NCBI GenBank assembly: GCA_964017145.1
Contig: OZ024851.1
Coordinates: 2,666,001-2,730,000 of the forward strand
DNA length: 64,000 bases
Source of the DNA: Agrocybe praecox
Lineage: Eukaryota; Basidiomycota; Agaricomycetes; Agaricales; Agrocybaceae
Reading direction: 5' to 3'
Of the stretch, positions 1 to 12,271 are shown in pieces. Below the pieces are notes generated by a model. The model was not told the DNA's origin. It ran no database searches and saw nothing but the letters and a program-made list of their open reading frames with translations. The translations under genes were made by a program, and so were the position numbers. Each line of letters begins with the position of its first letter. The stretch's first letter is position 1.

Positions 1-274
1 TATCCGCCGCATACTTCAACGCGACAATGCTGCTCGCGTTCGTCGTGCTTCCTACCGCAAAGGGCTGCACGCCGAACACTGATAGATCAGGGTTGTATAA
101 TTCAAGAAGGGCTTCCACAGCTGCTCCGTATTCCCATGAATGCTTTGGGAGGGATTGGGCGAGCGTTGCAACCTTTTGGATGTCAAACCCCGCAGAGTAG
201 GGGAATGGTTCAAACTTGGTCAGCGAGGATATGATAGTGATAGCAGGGAAAATGGCGTTGTTAATGTTGACCAT
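1..274 (-). CDS. Six-hairpin glycosidase-like protein, N-terminal fragment cut by window edge
   Basis: The reading frame on the minus strand opens at the ATG at 274-272 and runs off the left edge without a stop, giving about 91 residues. It contains the string HSWEYGAAVEALLELYNP followed by SVFGVQPF. I associate this with the N-terminal part of secreted basidiomycete proteins annotated as six-hairpin glycosidase-like, which are alpha/alpha-barrel enzymes of uncertain substrate. No signal peptide is obvious after this ATG. A hydrophobic stretch in another frame lies just upstream (about 340-460), so a 5' exon carrying a signal sequence cannot be excluded. The family call rests on memory of the motif; the catalytic part is outside the window. 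Confidence 0.5.
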   Translation of the reverse strand, partial: MVNINNAIFPAITIISSLTKFEPFPYSAGFDIQKVATLAQSLPKHSWEYGAAVEALLELYNPDLSVFGVQPFAVGSTTNASSIVALKYAAD

Positions 275-1234
275 GTTTGTGCGTTAAGATCTATAATAAA
301 TATCACTGGATCGTTTGAAGAAGAATAGGAATAAAGATTGTGTGGTTCGTGTTCGTCGTGGCACGCGGACAAGAGAAAGAAGAGCAGAGTCGTAGCAAGG
401 TAGCGTGAAGAAGGAACCAAGGTGGAAATGGCAACTAGTCTGATTAAATACAAATGTTCACCGTAAAACACCCTATTTTGTCAAGAAGCCTATGTCGGAG
501 ATATCGAGCTTCTGCGCATGATGCGTTGTTATAACGCATGTCGTTAAAGCCTTGGGACACATACATGAGATGCAGCTAAGAGCTCCACGGAGAGCCAAGA
601 CAAAGGTGAGGGTCATAAATTTAAATCGGCACCATCCACGATTCAACATTGAAAAGCCAAGTCGATGGTGGTCAACGCCAGAAAACGAAAGTTATTGTTT
701 GGTTTCACATTTTACTGTCAACATTCAAGGCAAGTTATGACTTTGTTTACCTGCGAGAAACTAGGGTCAAACAGGCTTTCGTAGCTCCATGGACTCACTA
801 AGATCCATGTCCTCAAAGCTTCTTTGTCGTACAACATACGCGATACTGCATATGTATGCCATGTTATCGAGCCACGAAGCTTGATGTCTGAACTTTGCTA
901 CTGAAAAAGTTCTGCTCAGTTACCTGGGCGTCCAGCCCCTTGATTGTCAAGACACCACACGAGACTTGCAATTGTGCAAGCTTGATGGTGCACTATGGAA
1001 CTTGGAAGAGAAAGCGCTGACTCAGAAACAATCATGGACCTTGTCACCTTTGTGTCACCCACTTTGTCACATTCAAGTTGAGAGGCATTGTCCGGCAGAC
1101 CGTCTGGCGGAAATTTCTAACAGACCAGATGTCCTCCAGGGGGGTACCTTTCTGTTTCAGGGCAATAAGTATGCCCCATAATTTAAACATGTATTGATCC
1201 TATTTCAGCAGTGTCCAGACAGGAGAATATTCCG
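275..1234. other. Intergenic, no gene recognised
   Basis: This stretch separates the tail-to-head minus-strand genes on either side. The short open frames here have no recognisable composition, domain or splice structure. It should contain the 5' region of the left-edge gene and the 3' untranslated region of the carboxylesterase. Confidence 0.5.
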
Positions 1235-3584
1235 TCAAACAGGGTTCGCCAAACTGACAGTCGTCAAGAGATTCATGGCGTCTTGTCTGTACGTGTCGGT
1301 GGTCAAGGCGAGGGGGACCGATCCGTCTTGGAAGACCAACAGTTGGCGTGATTTCAAGTCGAATTTTGGCCATTGGAAGCTGAGCAAACTGGGCGAGTTT
1401 GGATTCAGAGTAGTGGCGAATCGGATGAGGTAGTCTTCCATGTCTCCGCCTCCGTAGACGTTGAGGATATCAGATGCATGTACCTATGGTTGGCGATCAA
1501 CGTCACAGCTACTACATAAAAAAACCAAGATACAAGATACTTACAGATCCTAGGACTGGCAGTGCTTTCATTCGCTTGCTGACTGTATCATGGCAAGTGT
1601 CAATAACCAGACAACCGTATGTTTAGCTGGAAAACTCACCGTAAGACCAGACGTTAGGATTTGTGGAGACAGTATTCTGGAGGAGCCATCGACGTGGTGC
1701 CTGGAAAACACCGTCTCCTTGGAAGGCAGCAATGCGCTTAAATTGCGGGGAAAACGCGTTGAGTATTCCAGTGTCAAAAGGCGATCCCTGAGTGACGTCA
1801 GAGGGATATAACGTCCTGAACTGGCTCAATTGTGCATCGGTGACTGCTGGGAAAAAGTTTGACCTGAGCCAACTCTCGACTTGTGCATCGGTACTGTTGA
1901 AAAGTTTGTTTTGGAATCAGATTATTCCCATTTACAAGGCATGGATAGGCTTACGTCAAATTGCGGGTTGATAAGGAGAAGAGAGTTCCTTCGTCGTCAC
2001 AATTGCCTACAACACGTTAAACATTTATTGAGCAATTAGGGTTGTGTATTTATAGCATAGACATACCCGTAATGTAGGGGATGTTCGCCACTTTGTTCTG
2101 TTGCACGAGGACCTGAGGGTTATCGGTGAGGAATACGCCATCTGCACGAGGAAGCCACGCAAGATTAAGAGCCTAGAAATATTTTCGTCACGGCTTTTAT
2201 TTATTTATTTATAGTATCAAATTACCTGGAACGAAAAGATCCCTGGCGTCTTATTGATGGCAGCTTTGAGCGACGCGTAGGGAACTGTCCTCAAGCAAGC
2301 AAGGGTATCAGCAGAGCCAGAGCATCCAGTATCTACTACGATCGAATCATAATATTTTTGTCCATGGGTAATGTCGCCAACAGGAACGGGAGCTCCGGAC
2401 TCCATAAATGCTGCTCGGAAAAGGCCTTCAGTGTTGCCACCATTGGCAAGCATCTGCAAGGATACGGAGATAGCACCAGCCGATTCACCCCAGCTAATAG
2501 GGGTGTTTGTAAGAAAAAGGAATGGTAAGGAAACGATAAAAGAGGCAAAGCATACATGGTAACCTTTGTCGGGTCCCCTCCGAAGCCCGCGATATATTTC
2601 TGTACCCATCGTAAGGCCTCTCTCTCTGAATAAGATTGAATTTTATATCAGAGCTTAGATCCTGCGTTGAAGATTGAAGAGTACTCACGATCCTGCAAAC
2701 CGAGGTTGCCCACTCCTGCTTCCTTCACTTCTTTAGAAGCCAAAAATCCCAATCCAGTCAACCTTGAAAATAGTAAGGTTATTGTTATACTCGTCATAAA
2801 ATTATGTTTATCTATAAATACCTGTAGTTCATGCTGACGTAGATAACTGGGCTCCCCAGGTCAATGGAGTGCGAAACTATGGTACTGCCGTCATAGCTTT
2901 GCCAAGAAATATGAGCAACTGCTACTATGAGCTTTTGACGCTAAATGACATCTTACATGTTGGTGCTACCAACCTCGAAACCACCTCCGAATATCCACTT
3001 TGTAGAGGGGATCAGATACACGTCGCGAAACAGATAAATTCTGCATTTACCACTAATACCGGTAATTTAGAAGTGGGAGTAGCCGTGGCAGGTTTGACGA
3101 CGTTAATGCTCAAGCCTTAGAGCATCATTAATAAAAGAAGCGAAACTTGGAATATAAGTCACCACGTACAATCCTCCGAGTCGGGGAATGTTTGCCCGTA
3201 AATAGAATTTACAATATAGTCCGCGGCAGCTGCAGGTAGTCCCTGTACGATAGGAAGGTCGACTGCTTGTTGCGCACAGGATGGTCCGAAGTTGGTTGCA
3301 TCAAAGGTGCCATTGTAGGGTGGAACAGTCTGAGGTAACCTAAAACGAAGATCTCCGACTCTGGCAAGAGGAAAAAAAAGTCGTTGGGCAATCAGTAAGT
3401 AGATATCATCATGAGAATTGGCTTACGGTGGTTTGGCAAATGGGATCCCCAGGAACTTTTGAGTTAAGCCTGAAGTCGTCCCCACAAACGTGCCACTATC
3501 AAGGGTGACGGTAGGGCCTGCGGCTGGAACAGCAGACACAATGGCTATATTCAGCGCGAGACTGAGAAGGACCTGTAAACGCAT
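1235..3584 (-). CDS. Secreted type-B carboxylesterase/lipase
   Basis: A multi-exon gene predicted to encode a secreted alpha/beta-hydrolase that cleaves carboxylic esters. The ATG at 3584 begins a signal peptide (MRLQVLLSLALNIAIVSA) followed by FLGIPFAKPP, the usual N-terminal motif of type-B carboxylesterases. Later exons give a Cys ending in SEDC, the oxyanion-hole segment GGGFE (about 2975), the nucleophile elbow GESAGA (about 2490), the acidic-residue segment DDEGTLFS (about 2000) and a C-terminal VHASD histidine segment (about 1475). The Ser-Glu-His triad is therefore complete. Exons are joined by short introns of roughly 50 bases. The stop is at 1235 and total length is about 540 residues, normal for the family (cholinesterase/Candida rugosa lipase group). 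Extracellular ester breakdown is inferred; the substrate cannot be read from the sequence. Confidence 0.93.
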
Positions 3585-4493
3585 AGCTGGGATGGGTACG
3601 CTTCGTTCTCGAGGATATGTAGCCCTTCGCGTTTATATCTATCCCCCCACGAGGAAATCCATAGTCGTCAGAAGTTTCACACTTTACTTTTTTGAGGTTC
3701 TGCAACTAAAAAAGCAGCTAAAAGCGTCAAAATAACAAGCTAAGAAACCTAGTGCCCGAAATCAAAAAGCTGATTCCTTGGTAAAACAATAGGAAATAAA
3801 TTGCATAAATTTAGGGCTGAAATATTGATAAAATAGCGTAAATTTTCACCTTTTTAGCTAGTAGTAGCTTTTTAAAAATCGAGAAATAAGCTAAAAGAGG
3901 CCAAAAGCGGACAAGCAGCTCAAGTAGGCTTGACATAATCACAACTAACAAGAGGTTTCAACTTGTCCTCGTAATGCAATCGTAATGTCCTTCGGGAGCC
4001 GATGTGTAGAAGAATCATAACTTGTGGGTGTGGGCCATTGCATGGCATGGCATGTACGAGTCCTGGTTTTGAATTTTATTTATTGTATTTATTGTTGTCG
4101 AATTATGTTGCATCCAGCAGTCTGATGTAGCGATGTAGCCTATACTGCCGACTGAGATCAAGACGGGAAATCGGTAGCGGTTTTTCATGCACAAATCAGA
4201 TGAAAGGGACGTAAATCTGTATTATTATTGATGTATATATATTTTATAATAAAATCTGTTGAGTAGCGACATACGCGTAGATGAGATAGTAAGACTGCTT
4301 GCAGGTCCTTCCCAAGACCGTCCACGAAGACAGGCACCCTCAGTTGCCGAACATGTATATGCTACTGAACCATGCAGCTCGCTTGCCTGTCCAAGGTGCC
4401 ACCCATTTGCTACTAACTGGTAAGACAGGTCAGGGCACAAAGTTAAACAAGGGAGAAAGAAGTAGCCGGGAATATACTTACAAAACAACACAA
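3585..4493. other. AT-rich intergenic DNA, no gene seen
   Basis: This is the 5' flank of the carboxylesterase. Between about 3705 and 3930 it is very AT-rich and repeats short words such as AGCTAAAAG and its relatives several times in both orientations. I see no open frame, terminal repeat or target duplication that would define an element. Confidence 0.4.
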
Positions 4494-5200
4494 CCAGTCA
4501 GCTCACTCGCTCATCCAACGCACGTATGCGACATCGGATTGTGCAGAGAATGTCGGGGAGCATGACGGATGATATGATAGCTAGGAAGAGGGCAGGATGA
4601 GAACGAGTAAATGATAAATAGAAGGGTGTACTCACAGGCCAGCTCGCTTGTTCATCCCAAGTGTGTATGCCACCTTTAACTTGAATTGCGCAGAGAATGT
4701 TGGAGAGCGTGATGGATGATATAGTAGCTAGGATGAGCCTGGCAGGATGAGAACAAGAAAGTGATAAATGAAAAGGTGTACGCACAGGCCAGCCCGCTCG
4801 CTGATCCAACGCCTGTACGCCTGGATGTCTGCAGTTCCCTCCCACTGGAGTGAATGTAACCTATGACATCTTGTTGAGCCCATCCGAGAGGTACATGATA
4901 GATGTACTCAGGTAGGAATAAGAACGCACCAAACTGGATAAAGGAACTTGACGGACATCGGATTGTGCGGAGAATATCAGAGAGCGTGACAGATGGTATG
5001 ATAGCTAGGAAGAGGGCAGAGTGAGAACGAGCAAGTGATAAATAGAAGGGTGTACTTACAGGCCAGCTCGCTCACTCATCCAACGCGTGTATGCCACCTT
5101 TAACGGACATCGGATTGTGCAGAGATGTCGGAGAGTGTGACGGTATGGTAGATAGGAATAGGGCAAGGCGAGAACGAGCAAGTGCACGATGACATGTTAG
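4494..5200. repeat. Tandem minisatellite, unit about 145 bp, about five degenerate copies
   Basis: The phrase aggccagctcgct recurs with small changes at about 4494, 4637, 4788 and 5060. Between those anchors the segments share further blocks: gattgtgcagagaatgt, then gatgatatgatagctagga, then a stretch ending in tgataaatagaagggtgta. Spacings are 143 and 151 bp, then 272 bp, which fits one more decayed copy between 4788 and 5060. On the minus strand each unit carries a possible splice donor (GTAAGTACACC or GTGAGTACACC) and a CCTAG acceptor-like site, so the unit could be an amplified exon-intron piece of a dead gene. An open minus frame crosses two units (4498-4845), but it resembles nothing I know. 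Confidence 0.8.
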
Positions 5201-6038
5201 CCAGGATCCTGGCATAACGATATATTTTTGGCATGTGCCAGAAAGGACCGGAGACCGTTCAATAAGAGATGGAGGGTGTTGTTGTGCTTCAGGCGCAAAT
5301 GGCGCAACCCTCGTGTTTTGTTGTAACTTGTCAGGGTATAAAGCAGTAAGTATGTCGGTGAAGAGTGTTGACTTGCGCCGCGTTGGTTAAGCGCCTGGCG
5401 GCTGGCCAACCAAAGAACACATGACTGAACCGGTTACCGGCAAAACGAGAGCCCGACCTTTTAAGATCAAAAACAGGACGCGCGCGATATAAGAACTCGT
5501 CCGCGTCACAAAATTGCTGGATTCTTGACTATGCCTAACTAAACTTATGTAGATACCGAATAGGAATTCCATTTTATCTTCTATTTGGTAAAATAACAGG
5601 ACTCCTACTGTCACTCCTATTCCGGGGGAAAATCGAATATCTTTTCAAGAAGTACTATTCCGCCAACAAACAGGTTTCTGAGTAGCCCCCGAGTCATTTA
5701 CTTTGATCGAAATAGGCAAGAAATAGGATTGTTATGTTTGCCGACAAGCCATTGATCATTTTCCATTGGTCAGCAACTTTCCCGCCCTGTGAGCGAAGCA
5801 CGTTCGTAGTTATTATGACATATATTTGACATATATCATTCTCAAGAAGCATCTTTACTCTTCGAACCATATGCATGTGTGGTTGAAATTGGGGAATTTT
5901 CACAATTCCTCGTGCCCTTGAAGTCTAAAACCTAAGTATAAGAAGGAAGATCTGATGTTTTGAGCTGTCTCAGCAGTGCCAGCACTGTCTTACCGCTACC
6001 TGGAGTTCTACGTTCAAAGGCCAAACTCGAGGAGCAGG
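5201..6038. other. Intergenic, includes phosphoesterase promoter region
   Basis: No coding frame with recognisable content is seen. The last 100-200 bases should hold the promoter and 5' leader of the phosphoesterase gene. A tRNA-like word near 5375 was examined and rejected. Confidence 0.4.
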
Positions 6039-7839
6039 ATGTTTTGGAAATTTTCGCTTCCTCTCCTAAGCGGGCAAGTCCTTGTGTGCGCTGCACCATT
6101 CTTACGTGAGTCCAAACAAATCCTGTATGTAGTATGTAGAGATGGATAACTTACTCAGTTGATGGCACACAGAGCAAGAGAGCCACATTCTCGGTCATGT
6201 CCCAATCGCACCTACAATTGATCCATACCCGGCGCTAGGAAAACCTCGCGTAATGTTCAAACCAGACGGGTCATTCAAAGTGACCGTATTTTCCGATCTC
6301 CACTTTGGGGAGAATCCATGGGACGATTGGGGTCCTCAACAAGACGTGAACAGTCTTGCGTTGATGAATACCGTTCTAGGAGACGAGAAACCGGATTATG
6401 TGTGCGTTCATCATTAGAATCGTGAGAAAGAAGTAGTATGCATGGTCTAATCTACTGCTATAGAGTCATTAACGGTGATCTGATTACAGGAGAAAGTGTG
6501 GTATTTCACTGAAATACAGGGCCGAACCTGACGTTTTTTTTATTGAACCATATAGACACATTCAGGGAAAACTCGACCTCGCTCGTCGATGAAATTGTGG
6601 GACCGCTGAACAATGCAAAGATCCCATTCTCGTCCACTCACGGTGTACGTCTCATGCTTAATTTATTAATCCCTAATATCATCTCATAACGGCCATCATA
6701 GAACCACGATAATCAAGCAAATATCACTCACCTTGAAGAGATCCAACGCGAATTGAAGGTCGCCCCCTTGAGTTATACACGAATTGCACCGAAAGGAGTC
6801 GGGGGCGAAGAGGGACCAGGAAATTATTGGGTACCTGTAAGTTTTATGATGGACCTTAATCTCATAAGTACATCAATTATCCCATAGATTTACCGCAATG
6901 CAAAAGATCGTACGCCCATATTGATCTTTTGGTTCTTCGATTCGAGAGGTGAGTTGGTTTGGTATTGACTATTCTGATGTACCTGACCTATTCCAAAGGT
7001 GGATTCTCCCCGAATCCAGACTCGGTCCCTGTCCCAGACTGGGTGGACGCTAGCGTAGCTTCATGGATTGAATCAGAATCATTAGCAATGGAGAAAGCTT
7101 GGGGACCTGCTGAATCTCGGGGATCAGTGGTCTTTGTTCACATACCACCGTACGTCGTCTTACCGTTGTTAATCCATCACTTTTCCCGGCGGGGATTGTG
7201 CAATAACCGTGTATTTGATGATAGACATGCTATCCAAGCTCTCCAACCTACATTGGATGCGGACAAAAACCCAGGGTTAAACGGTAATTTTCGGTGTTAG
7301 GCACCGCACGTAGTCGATTATCGTCTAGTGATACTTACCTCTCTCTGTACCTTCCCTTCCCCCGCAGCTGACCTCTTGGGAGACGGTTCAGTACAAGATT
7401 CCAGTGCCCAGAATAACGACGGCCCGTTCTGGGACTCTCTTAATTCGAATATTAAGAATTTGCATGCGATTATTTCTGGACACGGTACGCCTTTTTATAC
7501 TGTCGGTCGGGCCTTTCACATGCTGAATAATTCCCGTCCGATTCTTTCCATACAACCTAAACATAGATCACGGAAACGAATGGTGCGCCCGTGAGCCAAC
7601 GAAGGACGTGATTTTCTGTTTTGACAAACATTCCGGGTGAGTGTGTTTTTGTTTATACAAGTTCGTTATTTTTTATCCATGCCAGATATGGTGGATACTC
7701 CGATGCTACTTGGGGACATGGTGTCCGGAATCTTTTATTCCATACGCCTGATCCCAAAGCTGGGGTGGAGACTTGGATAAGACTTGAAGAGGGGGATACA
7801 CGGGCGAGGGTAGTGTTAAACAGCACATACGGACGATGA
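6039..7839 (+). CDS. Calcineurin-like metallophosphoesterase (Dcr2/PAP-type), secretory
   Basis: A multi-exon gene for a metal-dependent phosphatase. The ATG at 6039 starts a hydrophobic leader ([20 protein letters not shown]), so the protein probably enters the secretory pathway. Metal-ligand motifs of the calcineurin-like fold appear in order: VFSDLHFGE (about 6285), INGDLITGE (about 6470), THGNHDNQ (about 6700), VFVHIPPH (interrupted by an intron near 7150) and SGHDHGNEW (about 7475-7575, also split by an intron). The last exon ends NSTYGR and stops at 7837-7839. Length is about 400 residues. The arrangement resembles fungal Dcr2-like and plant PAP16-like phosphoesterases. The physiological substrate is unknown. 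Confidence 0.92.
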
Positions 7840-9056
7840 TGGATGTTTGTTTCCTTACGGCGGGCAAACGACAGCGAAGGACATTGGCCTGGTATCCAAT
7901 CATTTCGTGACCTTTCTCCGCCCGGCGTTTTTGAGAGTTTACGACACTGTCAGAAAGTAAAAATTGTTGACAATATAACAACATTGTTAATTTCCGCCCC
8001 TGCACATGTCCTCACACGACAGTTGGCACCGCTTCTGCTTTATTGAATTGAGAAATCATTGGTTCGCAGGGATGTTTAACCCATCTGCAGATCATATGTA
8101 TATGATATTTCCATAATCATCAGTACGGTGTACTTAGCATATATTGCCCATGCTCGGTGCGTCGTTGAATCCAGTAAGCGTACATCCCATTAAGAGCCAA
8201 GAGGTGTTATTCAACCATCCGTACGAGAAAGCAAGCTCCGAGACCCATTAACTCAGCGCGCCTTCTAACTCCACGTTGAATATGGAAGAAAAGCTGACTT
8301 TGACTAACTTGAGTCTGGCGGCGTTCACTGCGAGGTCATAAGCCAAGAACGCCCAAGAGCCTCTAGGAACGTCTTGGATGAAAATATGTACGTCTTTCTG
8401 TATACTCGAAGCTCCATGGTTCTCGTAATTTAAAAGGACGATATCCTTCAACCTCGGAGACTCGAGTCACTAAGCAGTTCCAAGCCAAGTATCAAGCTCC
8501 CTCCGAGCAAATTTCTGGCTTTGATGAACACATTAGACGCGTAGTTTGTGCGGGTATCACTGTCGTCCATATACCAGCAGACGAACGAGTATGAAGATAT
8601 GATCCGTTAGAGCAGCCTCCACGGTCGAGCTCGCATTCAAGTGTCGCCAAGTAGAAAAATTACAGAATCCAGTTTACTTTGGCGATATGAGGCTGTACAT
8701 AACGTTCTGTTTTTGAACCAAAGCGTGTCATAATCTGCCATTAGAATTGCGCGATAAGCGAGCCTTGAATTCGGTGTTAAAGATTAGTGTGGGAGAAGGA
8801 GAAAAACCGATGGAGCCGACTCAGCCAAGTGCCGAAGCGGCGTTCCGAAGTTGAGAAAAGATGCCAAGATTTCCTATTTTGGGAATCACGCCTGCACACA
8901 AAAAAGGAGAGCCTAAACTACTTTTTCCTTACTTCCCTCATCTTCGCTCTTCTGACCTCGGTCGTTAGTCCAGGCCTCTCTTTAGGTCGACTTGGGTGTC
9001 ATTCGAGAGTCAAAAAAATCTTTAAAATCTTTGTGGATCCAGGGAATCAGCTACAT
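7840..9056. other. Intergenic, no gene recognised
   Basis: A 67-codon minus frame at 8248-8451 is open but has no recognised domain or neighbouring exon. The region from about 8790 to 9056 is open in frame with the downstream DUF1275 gene, but is treated as its 5' leader because it lacks DUF1275 features. Confidence 0.4.
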
Positions 9057-10088
9057 ATGGCCGACACTGCGCAAACTCAGACCCCGAACCGCACTTCAGC
9101 GACGTCGACGGTGGGAAGCGTTACGAAGGGCGGAGATGTAGAGCAGGCAGGAGGAAAGCAGACAGTGACCCTATGGCAGTACCTGCAAGCCGACGTTGAC
9201 CCGGCGCAGTCAACGGGTCCTTTGGCGGCGTATTGTTTCATGACGGGATACATGTGTGTCGCGTTCTTTTATTCAACAATTCAAAGGTTTTAACAGACAC
9301 ATAAAGTGATGTCGTATCGTTCTCTGCCATCTTTGTATGGTGCGGTTTCCAGACCGGTAACTTTGCTCAGGTGTGTAGAGGACAACAAAAAGATAATAGT
9401 TACTGATATTTGAAAACAGTTGGCTCTTGCACTTGCTCGTTTGTTCGAAGGTGCACCCGGATTCAGGGACCATACTTTCCATAGGGCAGATCAACAGGCC
9501 TTGTGTTCGCTCCTTGCTTTCAACGCCGGTGCCTTTGTTGGTCGTATCGGTGACCGCGTCGGAGCTCACAAGCGGCTCTGGCTTGTTGTCGGAACCTTCA
9601 TTCAAGCTGTCTTGACCATGGCTGCTGCCGTTGCCTTCTGGAAGTCAGGTCAAGGATTACCTGGTATTTCAGGCGAAAGAGATCTTCCCGTGTGGTCGAA
9701 TGCTCTCTCCTTCGTCGGTCTCGCCTTCATGAGCGCAAGCCTGGGAGTGCAGGGAATTTTGGGCAAGAGGTTGAACACTCAGTTCGGAACAACTAGTACG
9801 TCGTAACTTATTATTGGAGACATGCACTAATCACTTTGAACAGTCGTGTTGACCACCGTCTGGGTCGAGCTTATGTCTGACCCTCGTCTGTTCAAGCTCC
9901 GTCAGCGTGTTATGACGCGCGACCATAGGCTCATTGCCGCTGTCGCTCTCTTCCTCGGGGCCTTCGTCGGACGTTCTATTTTGGGCCAGCTCGGAACGGC
10001 TGCTACCATGGGTATCGGTGTTGGCTTCAGAGTTTTGATCACCTTTTGGTGGATTTTTGTTCCGGGAAAGGCTGTCCGCCAATCATAA
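9057..10088 (+). CDS. DUF1275 (YoaK-like) integral membrane protein
   Basis: Four exons (9057-9253, 9307-9370, 9420-9795, 9844-10088) join in phase to give 293 residues. After a hydrophilic start (MADTAQTQTPNRTSATS) comes the segment FMTGYIDVVSFSAIFVWCGF followed by QTGNFAQ, the diagnostic motif of the DUF1275/YoaK family. Hydrophobic helices such as LWLVVGTFIQAVLTMAAAVA and FRVLITFWWIFVPG follow, giving about six membrane spans. The family is widespread in bacteria and fungi and its transport or other activity is unknown. The ATG at 9057 was chosen because upstream codons in the same frame show no conserved content and an intergenic base composition. Mutually consistent splice phases make the model firm. 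Confidence 0.9.
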
Positions 10089-10858
10089 CCCGTTTTCTGA
10101 CATTTTAACTGTACTCGTCGTTTCCTGCCCAACACCACCAACACCAACACTAAGGCAACATACATCATATACGCTTCACGCAACGTTCCAATAGATATCC
10201 CCAACCTCGCCTTCCTTGATCCCAAATTACCCCTCTCCTTTCATTCATGATTCCGGATTCCAAGGCCACACACCACAAACCAGCCCTCTAGATAACCGTG
10301 TGGGCACTTACAGCACCCACCCAAACCTTGAAGTTCGAACCATCCATCCCCGATGGGCAGCCGCGACCCTACCACTTCAAACCTTTAGATTTCTTTTACA
10401 TATACAGGGTGCGGATTGGTCAAATTTGATATATCTCCTTTGTATGATTATAGTATACCACTTCTGTGTTCTTTTAGTAATTGTTCCCTTTTATGCAACT
10501 TGATCTCTTGAAATTACGACCAATTGGACGAAGGCCACAAATGACATCACGCGACTGGCTTGCGGGCTGGTTCTCCTGGTCCACTTTCAGAATGGGGGGA
10601 GTAAATGAGCCTGACTGAAAAAAAAAAAAAAAATGGTCAAGAGAGGTCAACAGGCGGCGAGCAAACTTTGAAATTTGATGGATAATGATGTCATGCGATT
10701 TCCCTCGCGTCCTAGTCCTCCTGGGCCTTTCTGGGCTTCAATCATGGTGCTACAATGTATGTTGTTTTATTTTGTCCTCTTTTTGTATTTTATCATTTTA
10801 CAACAAGCGTGTGTAGTGCAAGCACTGCTATGTACTACTAAGATAAAAATTAACTAAA
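10089..10858. other. Intergenic between convergent genes
   Basis: This is 3' flank for genes on both sides. It has a 15-base A run at about 10619 and no recognisable coding or repeat structure. Confidence 0.4.
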
Positions 10859-12271
10859 TCATGAAGCGATCTTCCAGTTACCCCTGATGGTAGCGCTGTT
10901 GAAGTCGTGATTGGGCCAGCCCTGTTGCTGGAAGTAGGCGAGAACGTCTTTTTCAGTCTTGCCAGTGACATCGAAGCATGTGCGGATGCTGGACGAGTTA
11001 CGAGGAACTAGGTGAGTAATTGAATCTTTCTGGTAAAGTATGATTAGAACACGTACTAGATCTTGTTGAATTGGGTGGTGGGGATAGAGAACTGGTTTCC
11101 AGACACAGGGGGCTTGCCAGCAGCAGCGTTAACGATGTCAACTGGAATAGGAAGGAATAGTAGTAAGATAAACACGTTCCATCTTTCAACTAGAAGACAA
11201 TGATACTCACGAACGGAGAATCTGACGGTCTCAGCTGGCTTGTATCCCGCACATGTAGCGATGTCATCCTGTTGCTTGATTTTGGCAGGATCGTTCTTTC
11301 CACCGACCGATTTGGCGATCTTGTCGTGGGGGACCCAGATCTTAGGGGTTTGTGTTCTCCAAGCCGTAGTACCGATAGCTTCAACCATGCAGACTGAGGG
11401 AGTGACGTGCTCGCCCTTGACTTTGCGTGCGTTGGCTGCGCTAATGGCGAAGAACATGGCGCTAATTGAAGGAGAAAATGAGCATAACCTAATTCTATGT
11501 GTTGAATGATAGAAAAGGACTTACGTTTCGACGTGATCAGTAACGTACAAACCAGGTCCGAGCTCTGCATCGTTTCCGTTAAATCCTCTCCCACTAAAGG
11601 TCAGATCTATATTTCAGTCTCTGATTCACGACAGAATGATTGTGTACAACGACTTACAGGATGGGCAGATGTTTTCCGGTTCGACCAGCCGACATGTACT
11701 CCGCAGCTGTGGTCTGTTTTACGACGCGTCAAGGTTAGAAAAATAATCAAGGGATTGTTTAAATGATAGAATACGTACGCTGCTCGTGCCATGGAATCCA
11801 AGGAACTCAGAGGCAGTACGGCGAGAAAGGCTGGTGTAGCCAAAGTCTTCCTCCTCGCGCTTTACTTTGGGAGGCGCCGGTCGCTTGAGAGGACAAGAAG
11901 GTCCATGGGCACCTTTCTTTGCACCGGTAGTCTTGGTCTTGCCGGTCTTGGTCTTTCCACCTTTCTCCTTGACAGGCTTGGTCTTCTTATGCGAATTGTT
12001 CTGAGAGAATAATAATGAACATCCGGATAACATGCCAGAAGCGTATTATGTGCGTACCTTTTTCGTCACACCTGCACCACCGAGATGAACTTTCTTAGCA
12101 GGAGTACTCTTCCTTGATACAGCCTAAAATCGATCTCAGTTAGCCATAGATTCACTCAAATACATTTAACATAAATCATACCTTGCTCCTGGGTGGCAAT
12201 GGGGTAGGGATAGCGAGAACAATCTCGAATGCGCAAATGAGGAAAACGAAGAAAGTAGAAAAGGAACGCAT
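10859..12271 (-). CDS. Secreted ADP-ribosyltransferase-like protein
   Basis: Eight exons on the minus strand encode about 320 residues. The ATG at 12271 starts a signal peptide (MRSFSTFFVFLICAFEIVLA). A Lys/Thr/Gly-rich basic segment follows (about residues 35-95, with KTKTGKTKTTGAKKG). The core domain begins with EFLGFHGTSS, then LGPGLYVTD and TAMFFAISAANARK. An HGT motif, then LGxGLYVTD, then an A..FA helix is the order of the H-Y clade of ADP-ribosyltransferase folds. The third catalytic residue is not identified with confidence. The end reads DVLAYFQQQGWPNHDFNSA. Activity and target are inference from the pattern only; the protein could be an inactive fold relative. A shorter decayed relative lies at 14136-14563. 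The last intron uses the acceptor at 10990-10992, which avoids a stop. Confidence 0.6.

Noticed and set aside
5365..5440. tRNA-like word GTTGGTTAAGCGCC
   Set aside because: No matching acceptor stem or T-arm GGTTCGA at the right distance on either strand.
8787..9056. N-terminal extension of the DUF1275 frame
   Set aside because: The frame is open, but no DUF1275 feature lies there and the ATG at 9057 gives a normal-length protein; treated as 5' leader.
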